Below, piece by piece: positions 34,805 through 42,917 of a stretch of 64,000 nucleotides of DNA. Source of the DNA: Geojedonia litorea. Its GTDB lineage: Bacteria; Bacteroidota; Bacteroidia; Flavobacteriales; Flavobacteriaceae. Under the pieces are notes generated by a model. The model was given only the letters and a program-made list of their open reading frames with translations. It did no database searches and was not told the DNA's origin. Position 1 is the stretch's first letter. Each line of letters opens with the position of its first letter. A program made the translations under genes and the position numbers. The stretch spans positions 1 through 64,000 of the forward strand of contig NZ_JBHSGP010000012.1 in NCBI RefSeq assembly GCF_042654525.1, written 5' to 3'.

Positions 34805-35401
34805 TTAGTGTCTATTTTTGAGAATATTTACCACATCTTGCATCGTATAACCCTTTGCTTGAAGCAACATCAAATAATGAAATAATAAATCGGCGCTTTC
34901 ATTTAAAAACAGGTCGTCATTGCTGTCTTTTGCTTCAATCACTACTTCAACAGCTTCCTCTCCCACTTTTTGAGCTAATTTATTGATTCCTTTCGCAAAT
35001 AATGCTGAAACATAAGATTCTTCAGGACTAAAGTTATTTCTGCGATCTTTTATAACTCCTTCTAAATAGGAAATAAAACCGAAGGAATCTAAATTTTCTT
35101 CAGCCCAACAGGTATCGGTTCCTTTATGGCAAGTTGGTCCTTTAGGATTCACCTGAATCAGTAAGGTGTCGTTATCACAATCTAATTTTACACTTACCAA
35201 ACTCAAAACGTTACCACTCTCTTCTCCTTTAGTCCACAAACGATTTTTAGTTCGGCTATAAAACGTTACGAGTTTCGTTTCTTGAGTTTTTTCAAGAGCG
35301 TCTTGATTCATATACCCTAACATCAAAACATTTTTTGTTTTGGCGTCTTGAATGATTGCAGGCACCAATCCGTCATTATTTTTATTAAAATCTATTTTCA
35401 T
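34805..35401 (-). CDS. hisIE: Bifunctional phosphoribosyl-AMP cyclohydrolase / phosphoribosyl-ATP pyrophosphatase
   Basis: The 198-residue fusion has HisI at residues about 1-110 (MLGYMNQDALEKT, WTKGEESGN, DCDNDTLLIQVNPKGPTCHKGTDTCW with the zinc cysteines) and HisE at about 111-198 (LEGVIKDRRNNFSPEESYVSALFAKGINKLAQKVGEEAVEVVIEA). It performs the second and third steps of histidine synthesis. Its start overlaps the hisF stop by one base; truA follows directly. Confidence 0.96.
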   Translation of the reverse strand: MKIDFNKNNDGLVPAIIQDAKTKNVLMLGYMNQDALEKTQETKLVTFYSRTKNRLWTKGEESGNVLSLVSVKLDCDNDTLLIQVNPKGPTCHKGTDTCWAEENLDSFGFISYLEGVIKDRRNNFSPEESYVSALFAKGINKLAQKVGEEAVEVVIEAKDSNDDLFLNESADLLFHYLMLLQAKGYTMQDVVNILKNRH

Positions 35402-36156
35402 TACAATCGAACTTCAATGTTGTTTTTTCTTAATTCTTCTTTTAAATACTTTATTTCAATTTCACCAAAATGAAAGACGCTTGCTGCGAGGGCGGCATCG
35501 GATTTTCCAATTTTAAAAGTGTCTATAAAATGCTGAACATTTCCTGCACCACCAGAGGCAATAATAGGTATATTCAATTCTTCGGATAATTTCGCAAGGG
35601 CCTCATTTGCAAATCCATCCTTCGTACCATCATTATTCATCGACGTAAATAGTATTTCTCCAGCACCACGTTGTTCCACTTCTTTTGCCCAGTCAAATAA
35701 ATCTAAATCTGTTGGTATACTACCGCCAGCTAAATGAACCTTCCACTGGCCGTCAATTTGTTTAGCATCAATAGCAACCACTATACATTGACTTCCAAAT
35801 TTATTAGATAACTCGTTTACCAAATCTGGCCGTTTTACCGCCGAAGAATTAATTGACACCTTATCAGCTCCACATTTTAGCAAGGCATCTACATCTTTAA
35901 CAGAAGAAATCCCTCCCCCAACTGTAAACGGAATATTCACTTGCTCTGCAACACGTAAAACCATATCCAATGTGGTATTTCGAGCTTCTAATGTTGCTGA
36001 AATATCTAAAAACACAAGCTCATCTGCACCTTTTTCAGCATATTGTTTAGCCAAAGCTACAGGATCACCAGCATCAATCAAATTCAAAAAATTAACACCT
36101 TTGACGGTACGCCCATTTTTGATGTCTAAACAGGGTATAATTCGTTTTGTAAGCAT
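35401..36156 (-). CDS. hisF: Imidazole glycerol phosphate synthase, cyclase subunit
   Basis: The 251-residue TIM barrel begins MLTKRIIPCLDIKNGRTVKGVNF (catalytic Asp in CLDI) and has FTVGGGISSVKDVDALL, GADKVSINSSAV, DAKQIDG and IIASGGAGNVQHF. HisF uses ammonia from HisH to close the imidazole ring and releases AICAR for purine synthesis. It follows hisA after five bases. Confidence 0.97.
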   Translation of the reverse strand: MLTKRIIPCLDIKNGRTVKGVNFLNLIDAGDPVALAKQYAEKGADELVFLDISATLEARNTTLDMVLRVAEQVNIPFTVGGGISSVKDVDALLKCGADKVSINSSAVKRPDLVNELSNKFGSQCIVVAIDAKQIDGQWKVHLAGGSIPTDLDLFDWAKEVEQRGAGEILFTSMNNDGTKDGFANEALAKLSEELNIPIIASGGAGNVQHFIDTFKIGKSDAALAASVFHFGEIEIKYLKEELRKNNIEVRL

Positions 36157-36161
36157 ATTAA

Positions 36162-36896
36162 TTATATCACCCGTTCCAAATCCCTTAAATCGATATGGCC
36201 TTCATATAAAGCCTTTCCTATAATTGCGCCTTCACAGCCTAATGATCTTAATTGTTTTATGTCCTCTATTGAAGTCACTCCTCCAGAAGCTATTAACTTT
36301 ATTGATTGACCATCGCTATTGCTGGAACATTCATTGATTATTTCTTTATATAAATCAAATGACGGACCTTCTAGCATACCATCTTTTGAAATGTCAGTAC
36401 AAATAACGTATTGAATCCGTTTCTTTTGATAGGCTTTAATAAAAGGAATTAGATCTTTTGAACTGTTTTGTTGCCATCCATTAATGGCTATTTTACCTTG
36501 ATTACTGTCTGCCCCTAAAATAATTTTTTGCCCACCGTATTTTTCTATCCAACCTTCAAAAGTTTTGGAGTCTTTGACCGCAATACTTCCACCTGTAATT
36601 TGTTTGGCACCTGAATTGAAAGCGATATAAAGATCTTCGTTGGATTTAAGTCCTCCTCCAAAATCAATCTTTAAACTGGTCTTAGACGCAATTTGTTCTA
36701 ATATTTTATAATTGACAATGTGTTGTGCCTTTGCACCATCTAGATCAACTAAATGCAAATATTCTATACCTGAGGCTTCAAATTGCTTGGCAACCTCCAA
36801 TGGATTTTCATTATAAATCTTTTTGGTGGTATAATCTCCTTTGGTTAATCGTACACATTTACCGTCTATAATATCTATTGCTGGGATAATTCTCAT
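36162..36896 (-). CDS. hisA: ProFAR isomerase
   Basis: The 244-residue TIM barrel has MRIIPAIDIIDGKCVRLTKGDY (catalytic Asp), LHLVDLDGAKAQHIVN, IDFGGGLKSNEDL, CTDISKDGMLEGPS (second catalytic Asp) and LIASGGVTSIEDI. It opens the ribose ring of the HisI product by an Amadori rearrangement. It is one base after hisH. Confidence 0.97.
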   Translation of the reverse strand: MRIIPAIDIIDGKCVRLTKGDYTTKKIYNENPLEVAKQFEASGIEYLHLVDLDGAKAQHIVNYKILEQIASKTSLKIDFGGGLKSNEDLYIAFNSGAKQITGGSIAVKDSKTFEGWIEKYGGQKIILGADSNQGKIAINGWQQNSSKDLIPFIKAYQKKRIQYVICTDISKDGMLEGPSFDLYKEIINECSSNSDGQSIKLIASGGVTSIEDIKQLRSLGCEGAIIGKALYEGHIDLRDLERVI

Positions 36897-36897
36897 G

Positions 36898-37479
36898 CTA
36901 TAATTCTAAAAAATTTTTCAATAGTTGTTCGCCTGCTTTAGCACTTTTTTCTGGGTGAAATTGGACTCCGTAAAAATTATTATGTTCCAAAGCTGATGCA
37001 TATTCTAAACCATATGATGTAGTAGCAATGGCTTGAGGGCAGTTTTCGGCATAATAACTGTGCACAAGGTACATAAAGGCTTCGTTATTTATATCTTTAA
37101 AAAGCTTTGATTTTAAATTTTCTATAGTATTCCAACCCATTTGAGGCACTTTTAAATTGTTATTAAAACGTTTAACCGAAGTATTAAAAATTCCAAGGCC
37201 TTGTGTTTGCCCTTCTTCAGTATCATTACACAACAATTGCATACCCAAACAAATCCCTAGAACAGGCTGTTTTAGCATCGGAATTGGTTTATCCAATCCA
37301 CTTTCTTTTAACATTGACATGGCACTACTAGCCTCTCCAACTCCTGGAAAAATAACTTTATCAGCCGCCATAATTTCTTTAGGGTTACTTGATAATATAG
37401 CCTCAACTCCTAATCGCTTGAAAGCAAACTGAATACTTTTAATATTGCCTGCTCCATAATCTATAATTACTACATTCAT
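36898..37479 (-). CDS. hisH: Imidazole glycerol phosphate synthase, glutaminase subunit
   Basis: This 193-residue class I glutamine amidotransferase has IDYGAGNIKSIQFAFKRLG at the N-terminus, the nucleophile elbow GICLGMQLL (Cys) and the His-Glu pair in FYGVQFHPEKSAKAG. It hydrolyses glutamine and channels ammonia to HisF. Confidence 0.97.
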   Translation of the reverse strand: MNVVIIDYGAGNIKSIQFAFKRLGVEAILSSNPKEIMAADKVIFPGVGEASSAMSMLKESGLDKPIPMLKQPVLGICLGMQLLCNDTEEGQTQGLGIFNTSVKRFNNNLKVPQMGWNTIENLKSKLFKDINNEAFMYLVHSYYAENCPQAIATTSYGLEYASALEHNNFYGVQFHPEKSAKAGEQLLKNFLEL

Positions 37480-37498
37480 AACAATTTACCTATTTCAA

Positions 37499-38638
37499 TT
37501 AAAGCATTCCTTTTGTTGACGGTAAGATCATTTTTTCAATATCTCTTTTAACTGCCATTTTTATGGCTTTTGCAAAAGCTTTGAAAATGGCCTCAATCTT
37601 ATGATGTTCATTTGTTCCTTCTGCTTTTATGTTTAAATTACATTTAGCTCCGTCACTAAACGATTTAAAGAAATGATAAAACATTTCTGTAGGCATTTTT
37701 CCAATCATTTCTCGATTGAATTCGGCATCCCAAACCAACCAGTTTCTTCCACCAAAATCAATAGCTACTTGAGAAAGGCAGTCATCCATGGGCAAACAGA
37801 AGCCGTAGCGTTCAATTCCCAATTTATTACCAAGCGTTTGTGCAAAAACTTCTCCAAGTGCAATGGCTGTATCTTCGATAGTGTGATGTTCATCAACTTC
37901 TATATCACCTTTAACTTTGATTCTTAAATCTAGTTGTCCGTGACGCGCAATTTGATCTAGCATATGATCAAAAAAAGCAATTCCTGTATCTATATCACTT
38001 TGACCCGTTCCATCTAAATTTAATTCAATTGCGATTTGAGTTTCATTTGTATTTCTAACAATAGACCCTGTTCTGTCCTGAACCTTCAAAAACTCATAAA
38101 TTTCTTGCCAGTCATTAGTTTCTATAGCAATATAAGGACTCAACAGTTCTCGATTTGAAATTTCCTCATCACTATTTAAATATTGGTTTTGGTCATTGAT
38201 AAAAACCGCTTTTGCACCTAAATTTTTCGCTAATTCGACATCTGTAAGTCGATCTCCAATTACAAATGAATTGGCCAAATCATATTTATCAGAAAAAAAG
38301 TCTGTTAGCAACCCGGTTCTTGGTTTGCGTGTAGGCGCATTATCACTTTCAAAAGTTCTATCTATAATTTGCTCGCTAAAAACTACCCCTTCACTCGATA
38401 GTACGTTGATTATGAAATTATGGACAGGCCAAAATGTAGGTTCTGGAAATGAATTTGTACCCAATCCATCTTGATTGGAGACCATTACCAGTTCAAAATC
38501 CAACTCCTTAGCTATCCGACTCAAATATTGAAATACTTGAGGGTAAAACACAAGCTTATCAAAACTATCAATTTGTTTATCCTCAGGTTCTTTTATAATA
38601 GTACCATCTCTATCTATAAATAATACTTTTTTACTCAT
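37499..38638 (-). CDS. hisB: Bifunctional histidinol-phosphatase / imidazoleglycerol-phosphate dehydratase
   Basis: In the 379-residue fusion, residues about 1-165 are the HAD histidinol-phosphate phosphatase (VLFIDRDGTIIKEPEDK, MVSNQDGLGT, FVIGDRLTDVELAKNLG) and about 190-379 the dehydratase (RNTNETQIAIELNLDGTG, AFFDHMLDQIARHGQLDL, DEHHTIEDTAIALGEV, ALGRAL-type C-terminal region). It performs steps six and eight. It overlaps hisC by four bases. Confidence 0.97.
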   Translation of the reverse strand: MSKKVLFIDRDGTIIKEPEDKQIDSFDKLVFYPQVFQYLSRIAKELDFELVMVSNQDGLGTNSFPEPTFWPVHNFIINVLSSEGVVFSEQIIDRTFESDNAPTRKPRTGLLTDFFSDKYDLANSFVIGDRLTDVELAKNLGAKAVFINDQNQYLNSDEEISNRELLSPYIAIETNDWQEIYEFLKVQDRTGSIVRNTNETQIAIELNLDGTGQSDIDTGIAFFDHMLDQIARHGQLDLRIKVKGDIEVDEHHTIEDTAIALGEVFAQTLGNKLGIERYGFCLPMDDCLSQVAIDFGGRNWLVWDAEFNREMIGKMPTEMFYHFFKSFSDGAKCNLNIKAEGTNEHHKIEAIFKAFAKAIKMAVKRDIEKMILPSTKGML

Positions 38639-39684
38639 GCTATTTGTTTTAAAAGCTGGATTAATATTTTATTTTCTTTAGGTGTGCCCACTGTGAAACG
38701 TAGGCAATTTTCACAAAGTTCCTCCTTGGTTCTATTTCTGATTACGACGCCTTTTTCTATTAATTGATCGTAGCGTTTTACAGCATCATCGACTTTTACC
38801 AACACAAAATTAGCATCTGTTGGAAAAATTTGAGAAATGAATGGAACGTTTTTCAATTCTGAAATTAAAAGCTTACGTTCATGTTTTATAGATTCAATTT
38901 CCTTTGTTACAGCTCTGGTATTAATTAACCTTTCCAATGCCTTTTTTTGTGTCAACTCATTCACATTATAGGGGGGTTTAATCTTGTTCAATACCGAAAT
39001 AATTTCTGCCGAAGCATAGCAAATACCTAAACGTATGCCGGCCATACCATAAGCTTTTGAAAGCGTTTGTGTCACAATGAGATTAGGAAACTCGTTTAAT
39101 CGGGTAAGCCAACTCTGTTCTTCCGAAAAATCGATGTAAGCTTCGTCAATAACTACTAACCCATTAAACAGGTTCAAGAGTTTCTCAATGCTTTTTGTTG
39201 AAAAACTATTTCCGGTTGGATTGTTAGGTGAACAGATAAAAACGATCTTGGATTTGTAGTTTGCAGTACTAAAAATGCCTTCTAAATTGGGTTGAAATTT
39301 ATCTGTTAATGGAATTTTTCGGTTTTCGACTGTATTGATTTTTGCCAACACTTCGTACATGCCATAGGTTGGCGGCAAAGTTATGATGTTATCTTCTTTT
39401 GGTTCACAAAATGCCCTGAAAATTAAATCTAAAACTTCATCACTTCCGTTTCCTAATAAAATTTGATCCACACCAACACTATTCTTTTCAGAAAGTAATT
39501 GCTTAACCTTATTCTGTTGAGGATCGGGGTAGCGATTAACTCCATTTTCAAAGGGATTTTCATTGGCATCGAGAAATATCATTTCCCTAGTAAACTCTTT
39601 GAACTCATCCCTAGCCGACGAATATGGTTTTAAAGCCTTAACGTTAGGACGAATGAGTGTATTTATATCAAAATTTGTTCTCAT
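38635..39684 (-). CDS. hisC: Histidinol-phosphate aminotransferase
   Basis: This 349-residue PLP aminotransferase of fold I has FLDANENPFENGVNRYPDPQQ, LGNGSDEVLDLIFRAF, CSPNNPTGNSF, VIDEAYIDFSE and the PLP lysine in TQTLSKAYGMAGIRLG. It transfers an amino group to imidazole acetol phosphate. Both ends overlap neighbours by four bases, a tight translational coupling with hisD and hisB. Confidence 0.97.
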   Translation of the reverse strand: MRTNFDINTLIRPNVKALKPYSSARDEFKEFTREMIFLDANENPFENGVNRYPDPQQNKVKQLLSEKNSVGVDQILLGNGSDEVLDLIFRAFCEPKEDNIITLPPTYGMYEVLAKINTVENRKIPLTDKFQPNLEGIFSTANYKSKIVFICSPNNPTGNSFSTKSIEKLLNLFNGLVVIDEAYIDFSEEQSWLTRLNEFPNLIVTQTLSKAYGMAGIRLGICYASAEIISVLNKIKPPYNVNELTQKKALERLINTRAVTKEIESIKHERKLLISELKNVPFISQIFPTDANFVLVKVDDAVKRYDQLIEKGVVIRNRTKEELCENCLRFTVGTPKENKILIQLLKQIA

Positions 39685-40964
39685 TTTAAATCGTTTAGTC
39701 GTATGGTCACTGCATTTTTATGAGCCTGAAGTCCTTCGGCCTCTGCCATGAGCTCTATAGTGTTGCCAATATTTACGAGTCCTTGTTTAGAAATTTTTTG
39801 AAAGGTGATACTTTTAGTAAAACTATCTAAATTAACCCCTGAATACGCTTTGCTAAATCCGTTTGTTGGTAAAGTATGGTTTGTTCCAGACGCGTAATCA
39901 CCTGCACTTTCAGGCGTATAATTTCCAATAAATACAGAGCCCGCATTACATACACCATCTATAAAAAGCGATTCATTCTTTGAACAAATTATAAAATGTT
40001 CAGGGCCATAAGCATTAATCAATTCTAGAGCTAATTCATCAGATTCGACATAAATCAATTTAGAATTATGAATTGCTTTTTCAGCAATAGCCTTTCTTGG
40101 AAGCACATCTAATTGTTTATTAATTTCTTCGGATACTTTTGAAATAAGCTGTTTTGAGGTGGATACTAAAATTACTTGACTATCGGAACCGTGTTCTGCC
40201 TGGCTCAACAAATCAGAAGCTACATAACTTGCATTTGCACTATCATCGGCCATGACTAAAAGTTCACTAGGGCCTGCGGGCATATCAATAGCGACTCCAT
40301 ATTTAGTGGCCAATTGCTTTGCAACGGTTACAAATTGATTTCCTGGACCGAAAACCTTATTTACTTTTGGTATTGATGCTGTGCCAAAGGTTAATCCTGC
40401 AATTGCTTGAATTCCTCCAACTTTCAAGATTTTTGATACACCACACAAGTGGGCTGCATATAAAATTTCATTGGCAATTTTTCCTTCTGCATTTGGTGGC
40501 GAACATAAAATGATTTGTTTACAACCTGCGATCTGCGCAGGAATTGCCAACATTAAAACCGTTGAAAACAAAGGTGCTGTACCTCCAGGGATATAAAGTC
40601 CTACGCTTTCTATTGGCCTTTTTTCCTGCCAACAAGATACTCCTTTAGTAGTTTCTACTTCAACTTTAGACGTTTTTTGGGCTCTATGGAATTTTTCAAT
40701 ATTTGTTTTAGCAACTTGGATGGCAGTCTTTAATTCTGGATTTACCTGTTTAATGGCCTGTGCTATTTCGTCAGAGCTAACCAATTGCGATTTCATACTG
40801 ACTTTATCAAATTTTAAGGTGTAATTTGCAATAGCCTTATCGCCATTTTGTCTTACATCATTAAAAACTTCAGTCACAATTTGTTCGATGTCATCTACCG
40901 TTTGTGTTGGTCGTTTTAAAAGCTCAGGCCATGCTTCCTGTGACGGATTCTCTATAATCTTCAT
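39681..40964 (-). CDS. hisD: Histidinol dehydrogenase
   Basis: The 427-residue enzyme has ENPSQEAWPELLKRP, GLYIPGGTAPLFSTVLMLAIPAQIAGC, VFGPGNQFVTVAKQLA, the signature MPAGPSELLVMADDSANASYVASDLLSQAEHGSDSQ and GNYTPESAGDYASGTNHTLPT with zinc and catalytic histidines. It oxidises histidinol to histidine in two NAD-dependent steps. It is four bases after hisG. Confidence 0.97.
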   Translation of the reverse strand: MKIIENPSQEAWPELLKRPTQTVDDIEQIVTEVFNDVRQNGDKAIANYTLKFDKVSMKSQLVSSDEIAQAIKQVNPELKTAIQVAKTNIEKFHRAQKTSKVEVETTKGVSCWQEKRPIESVGLYIPGGTAPLFSTVLMLAIPAQIAGCKQIILCSPPNAEGKIANEILYAAHLCGVSKILKVGGIQAIAGLTFGTASIPKVNKVFGPGNQFVTVAKQLATKYGVAIDMPAGPSELLVMADDSANASYVASDLLSQAEHGSDSQVILVSTSKQLISKVSEEINKQLDVLPRKAIAEKAIHNSKLIYVESDELALELINAYGPEHFIICSKNESLFIDGVCNAGSVFIGNYTPESAGDYASGTNHTLPTNGFSKAYSGVNLDSFTKSITFQKISKQGLVNIGNTIELMAEAEGLQAHKNAVTIRLNDLK

Positions 40965-40968
40965 AAGC

Positions 40969-41826
40969 TTAAATCACCATATTATCAATTGGACACACTA
41001 AAATACCTTGAGCTCCTTTTGCTTTTAGCTCATCAATAATCTCCCAAAATTCATTTTTATTAATAACTGAATGTACTGAACTCCAACCCGCTTCGGCCAA
41101 AGGTAAAACCGTTGGACTCTTCATCCCAGGAAGCACATTGATAATTTCCTGTAGTTTATCATTTGGTGCATTTAGTAGAATATATTTGGACTTCCTTCCT
41201 TTTAGAACTGATTGCAATCTAAATTGTAATCGGTCTAAAATGTTTTGTTTTTCATCAGAAATAACAGGAGAGGCTGCCAGTACAGCTTCAGATTTTAAAA
41301 TGACTTCAACTTCTTTTAAGTTATTTTTAAAAAGGGTGCTTCCACTAGAAACGATATCAACAATAGCATCGGCCAATCCAATATTTGGTGCAATTTCAAC
41401 TGAACCATTAATAATATGAATATTGGCTTCTATATTATGTTGTTTTAAAAATTCGTTTACCGTATTTGGATACGAGGTTGCAATGCGTTTTCCTTCTAAA
41501 TCTTGAACGCCTTTATATTTAAACGCTTTTGGTACGGCTACAGAAACCTTGCAGCTCGAAAAACCAAGTTTTTCAACAACTGTGATGTCCTTTCCCTTTT
41601 CAACTAATACATTTTCACCAATAATAGCCGCATCCACAACACCGTCTTTGAGATACTGTGGAATATCCCCATTACGTAAATAAAAAACTTCTAAAGGGAA
41701 ATTTCTGGCGGCTGCTTTTAATTGGTCTTTGCCATTGTCTATTGAAATGCCTACTTCTTTTAGGATTTGCATGGAGTCGTCGTGAAGACGACCCGACTTT
41801 TGAACTGCAATTTTTAGTTTACTCAT
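40969..41826 (-). CDS. hisG: ATP phosphoribosyltransferase (long form)
   Basis: The 285-residue long-form HisG has the catalytic region (KIAVQKSGRLHDDSMQILKEVG, PQYLKDGVVDAAIIGENVL, RIATSYPNTVNEFLKQHN, EIAPNIGLADAIVDIVSSGSTL) and a C-terminal ACT-like domain (about residues 210-285) that binds histidine for feedback inhibition. It starts the pathway from ATP and PRPP. It is the first structural gene after a leader peptide and attenuator, so the operon is controlled both by attenuation and by enzyme inhibition. Confidence 0.97.
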   Translation of the reverse strand: MSKLKIAVQKSGRLHDDSMQILKEVGISIDNGKDQLKAAARNFPLEVFYLRNGDIPQYLKDGVVDAAIIGENVLVEKGKDITVVEKLGFSSCKVSVAVPKAFKYKGVQDLEGKRIATSYPNTVNEFLKQHNIEANIHIINGSVEIAPNIGLADAIVDIVSSGSTLFKNNLKEVEVILKSEAVLAASPVISDEKQNILDRLQFRLQSVLKGRKSKYILLNAPNDKLQEIINVLPGMKSPTVLPLAEAGWSSVHSVINKNEFWEIIDELKAKGAQGILVCPIDNMVI

Positions 41827-41860
41827 TGTTTGTTTTATTTTTTGAGCAAATCATCTAGGT

Positions 41861-41898
41861 ATAAATAAAAAACCCGTTTGATTTACTCAAACGGGTTT
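41861..41898 (-). terminator. Attenuator terminator of the his operon
   Basis: AAACCCGTTTGA and TCAAACGGGTTT (41898-41887 and 41881-41870 on the minus strand) form a perfect 12-bp stem with a five-base loop, followed by TTTTTTATTTATA. It lies between the leader peptide stop (41931) and hisG (41826), so it can stop transcription before the structural genes. Confidence 0.92.
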
Positions 41899-41950
41899 AA
41901 AAATATATTTCCAATTTATTCAATACATTTTCAGCTCGCTTGAGTGCAAG
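41885..41950 (-). promoter_or_regulatory. Alternative antiterminator and protector pairings of the his leader RNA
   Basis: Within the peptide ORF, ACTCAAGCG (41945-41937) can pair with CGTTTGAGT (41893-41885), the terminator's left arm plus loop: nine pairs, one of them G-U. The same segment can instead fold locally as CTTG-CACT-CAAG (41950-41939), which would free the terminator. This is the mutually exclusive design of amino acid attenuators. Confidence 0.8.
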
Positions 41951-41987
41951 TATGAAAATGATGGTGATGTGATTGAATAAATGTCAT
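41931..41987 (-). CDS. hisL: his operon leader peptide (18 aa, five His codons)
   Basis: ATG 41987 opens an 18-codon frame, MTFIQSHHHHFHTCTQAS, ending at TGA 41931-41933. Codons 7-10 and 12 are histidine. It starts about 12 bases after the predicted transcription start and stops 32 bases before the attenuator hairpin. Ribosomes stalled at the His codons would cover the CTTG arm of the protector hairpin and so leave the antiterminator segment free, allowing hisG-truA transcription when charged tRNA-His is scarce. A peptide this short with this codon content has no other obvious purpose. Confidence 0.92.
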   Translation of the reverse strand: MTFIQSHHHHFHTCTQAS

Positions 41988-42004
41988 TATCTAATTTGTT
42001 TCCA

Positions 42005-42037
42005 CAAAGATTTGCAATAAAAGTTTACAAATCCAAA
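42005..42037 (-). promoter_or_regulatory. Putative his operon promoter
   Basis: On the minus strand: TTTG at 42037-42034, then 21 bases, then AATCTTTG at 42012-42005 (one mismatch to TAnnTTTG). This places the start of the transcript near 42000, just before the leader peptide ATG. Confidence 0.55.
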
Positions 42038-42091
42038 TCTTTCCTGAAAATTTTAAAAGAATTGAATAATCTTTAGTTTTTTGCTTTCAAT

Positions 42092-42907
42092 TTATTGATT
42101 TCCTAAAATAAGAGGTAATCCACTATCACCAGCACCAATCACAATAACTTTAGTATTGGGTGACTCAGCTAACTTAATCGTTGCGTCAATCCCTTTATCT
42201 TGTAAAATTTTATCGGTTAAAGACGCGCTTAAAATTCTATTAGACTCTGCTTTACCTTCGGCTTCAATAATTACCTTTTCAGCTTCTTTTGCAGCTGTTA
42301 CTAATCTAAATTCATATTCTAAAGACTCTTGTTCTTGTTTTAATTTACGTTCAATTGCGTCTTTTATAGTATTTGGTAGGGTGACATCGCGAACTAATAC
42401 TTCATTCAACTGTACAAATTGTTTATCAAGAATTTTTTTCGTTTCTAAAAATATTTCATCCTGGATCGCATCACGCTTACTAGAATATAATTGTTCTGGA
42501 GTATAACGACCTACAACACTTCTAGCTGCACTTCGTATTGCAGGTTGAATTACACGTTGTAAATAGTTCTCCCCTAATGATTGATGTAAATTTCCTAAAT
42601 CGTTGTATACGGGTTGATACCAAGCCGATGCATCAATTTGAATTTCTAATCCATTTGAAGATAATACTTTCATTTTTTCAAAAAGTTCTTGCTGACGCAC
42701 TTCATAAACGATTACCTTATTCCAAGGTGCAATTATGTGAAATCCTTCACCAAGCGGTGGCTGGTCTGTAACCACACCATTATCAAAAGTTTTGTAAAGC
42801 ACTCCTGCTTCTCCAGAACCTATTGTTACTGCCGATTTAGCAAGCAAAATTATTAATGCCACAACTGTAATAATTGCGGGTAATGCAATTTTAGGTAATT
42901 TTTCCAT
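42092..42907 (-). CDS. Prohibitin family (SPFH domain) membrane protein
   Basis: The 271-residue protein has an N-terminal membrane anchor (IALPAIITVVALIILLAKSAV, residues 6-26), an SPFH domain (SGEAGVLYKTFDNGVVTDQPPLGEGFHIIAPWNKVIVYEVRQQE) and a charged helical region (KLKQEQESLEYEFRLVTAAKEAEKVIIEAEGKAESNRIL) as in prohibitins. Such proteins form large membrane rings that often organise FtsH-type proteases. It lies 11 bases after the VWA gene, so co-transcription is likely. Confidence 0.9.
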   Translation of the reverse strand: MEKLPKIALPAIITVVALIILLAKSAVTIGSGEAGVLYKTFDNGVVTDQPPLGEGFHIIAPWNKVIVYEVRQQELFEKMKVLSSNGLEIQIDASAWYQPVYNDLGNLHQSLGENYLQRVIQPAIRSAARSVVGRYTPEQLYSSKRDAIQDEIFLETKKILDKQFVQLNEVLVRDVTLPNTIKDAIERKLKQEQESLEYEFRLVTAAKEAEKVIIEAEGKAESNRILSASLTDKILQDKGIDATIKLAESPNTKVIVIGAGDSGLPLILGNQ

Positions 42908-42917
42908 TGTTTTAAAT

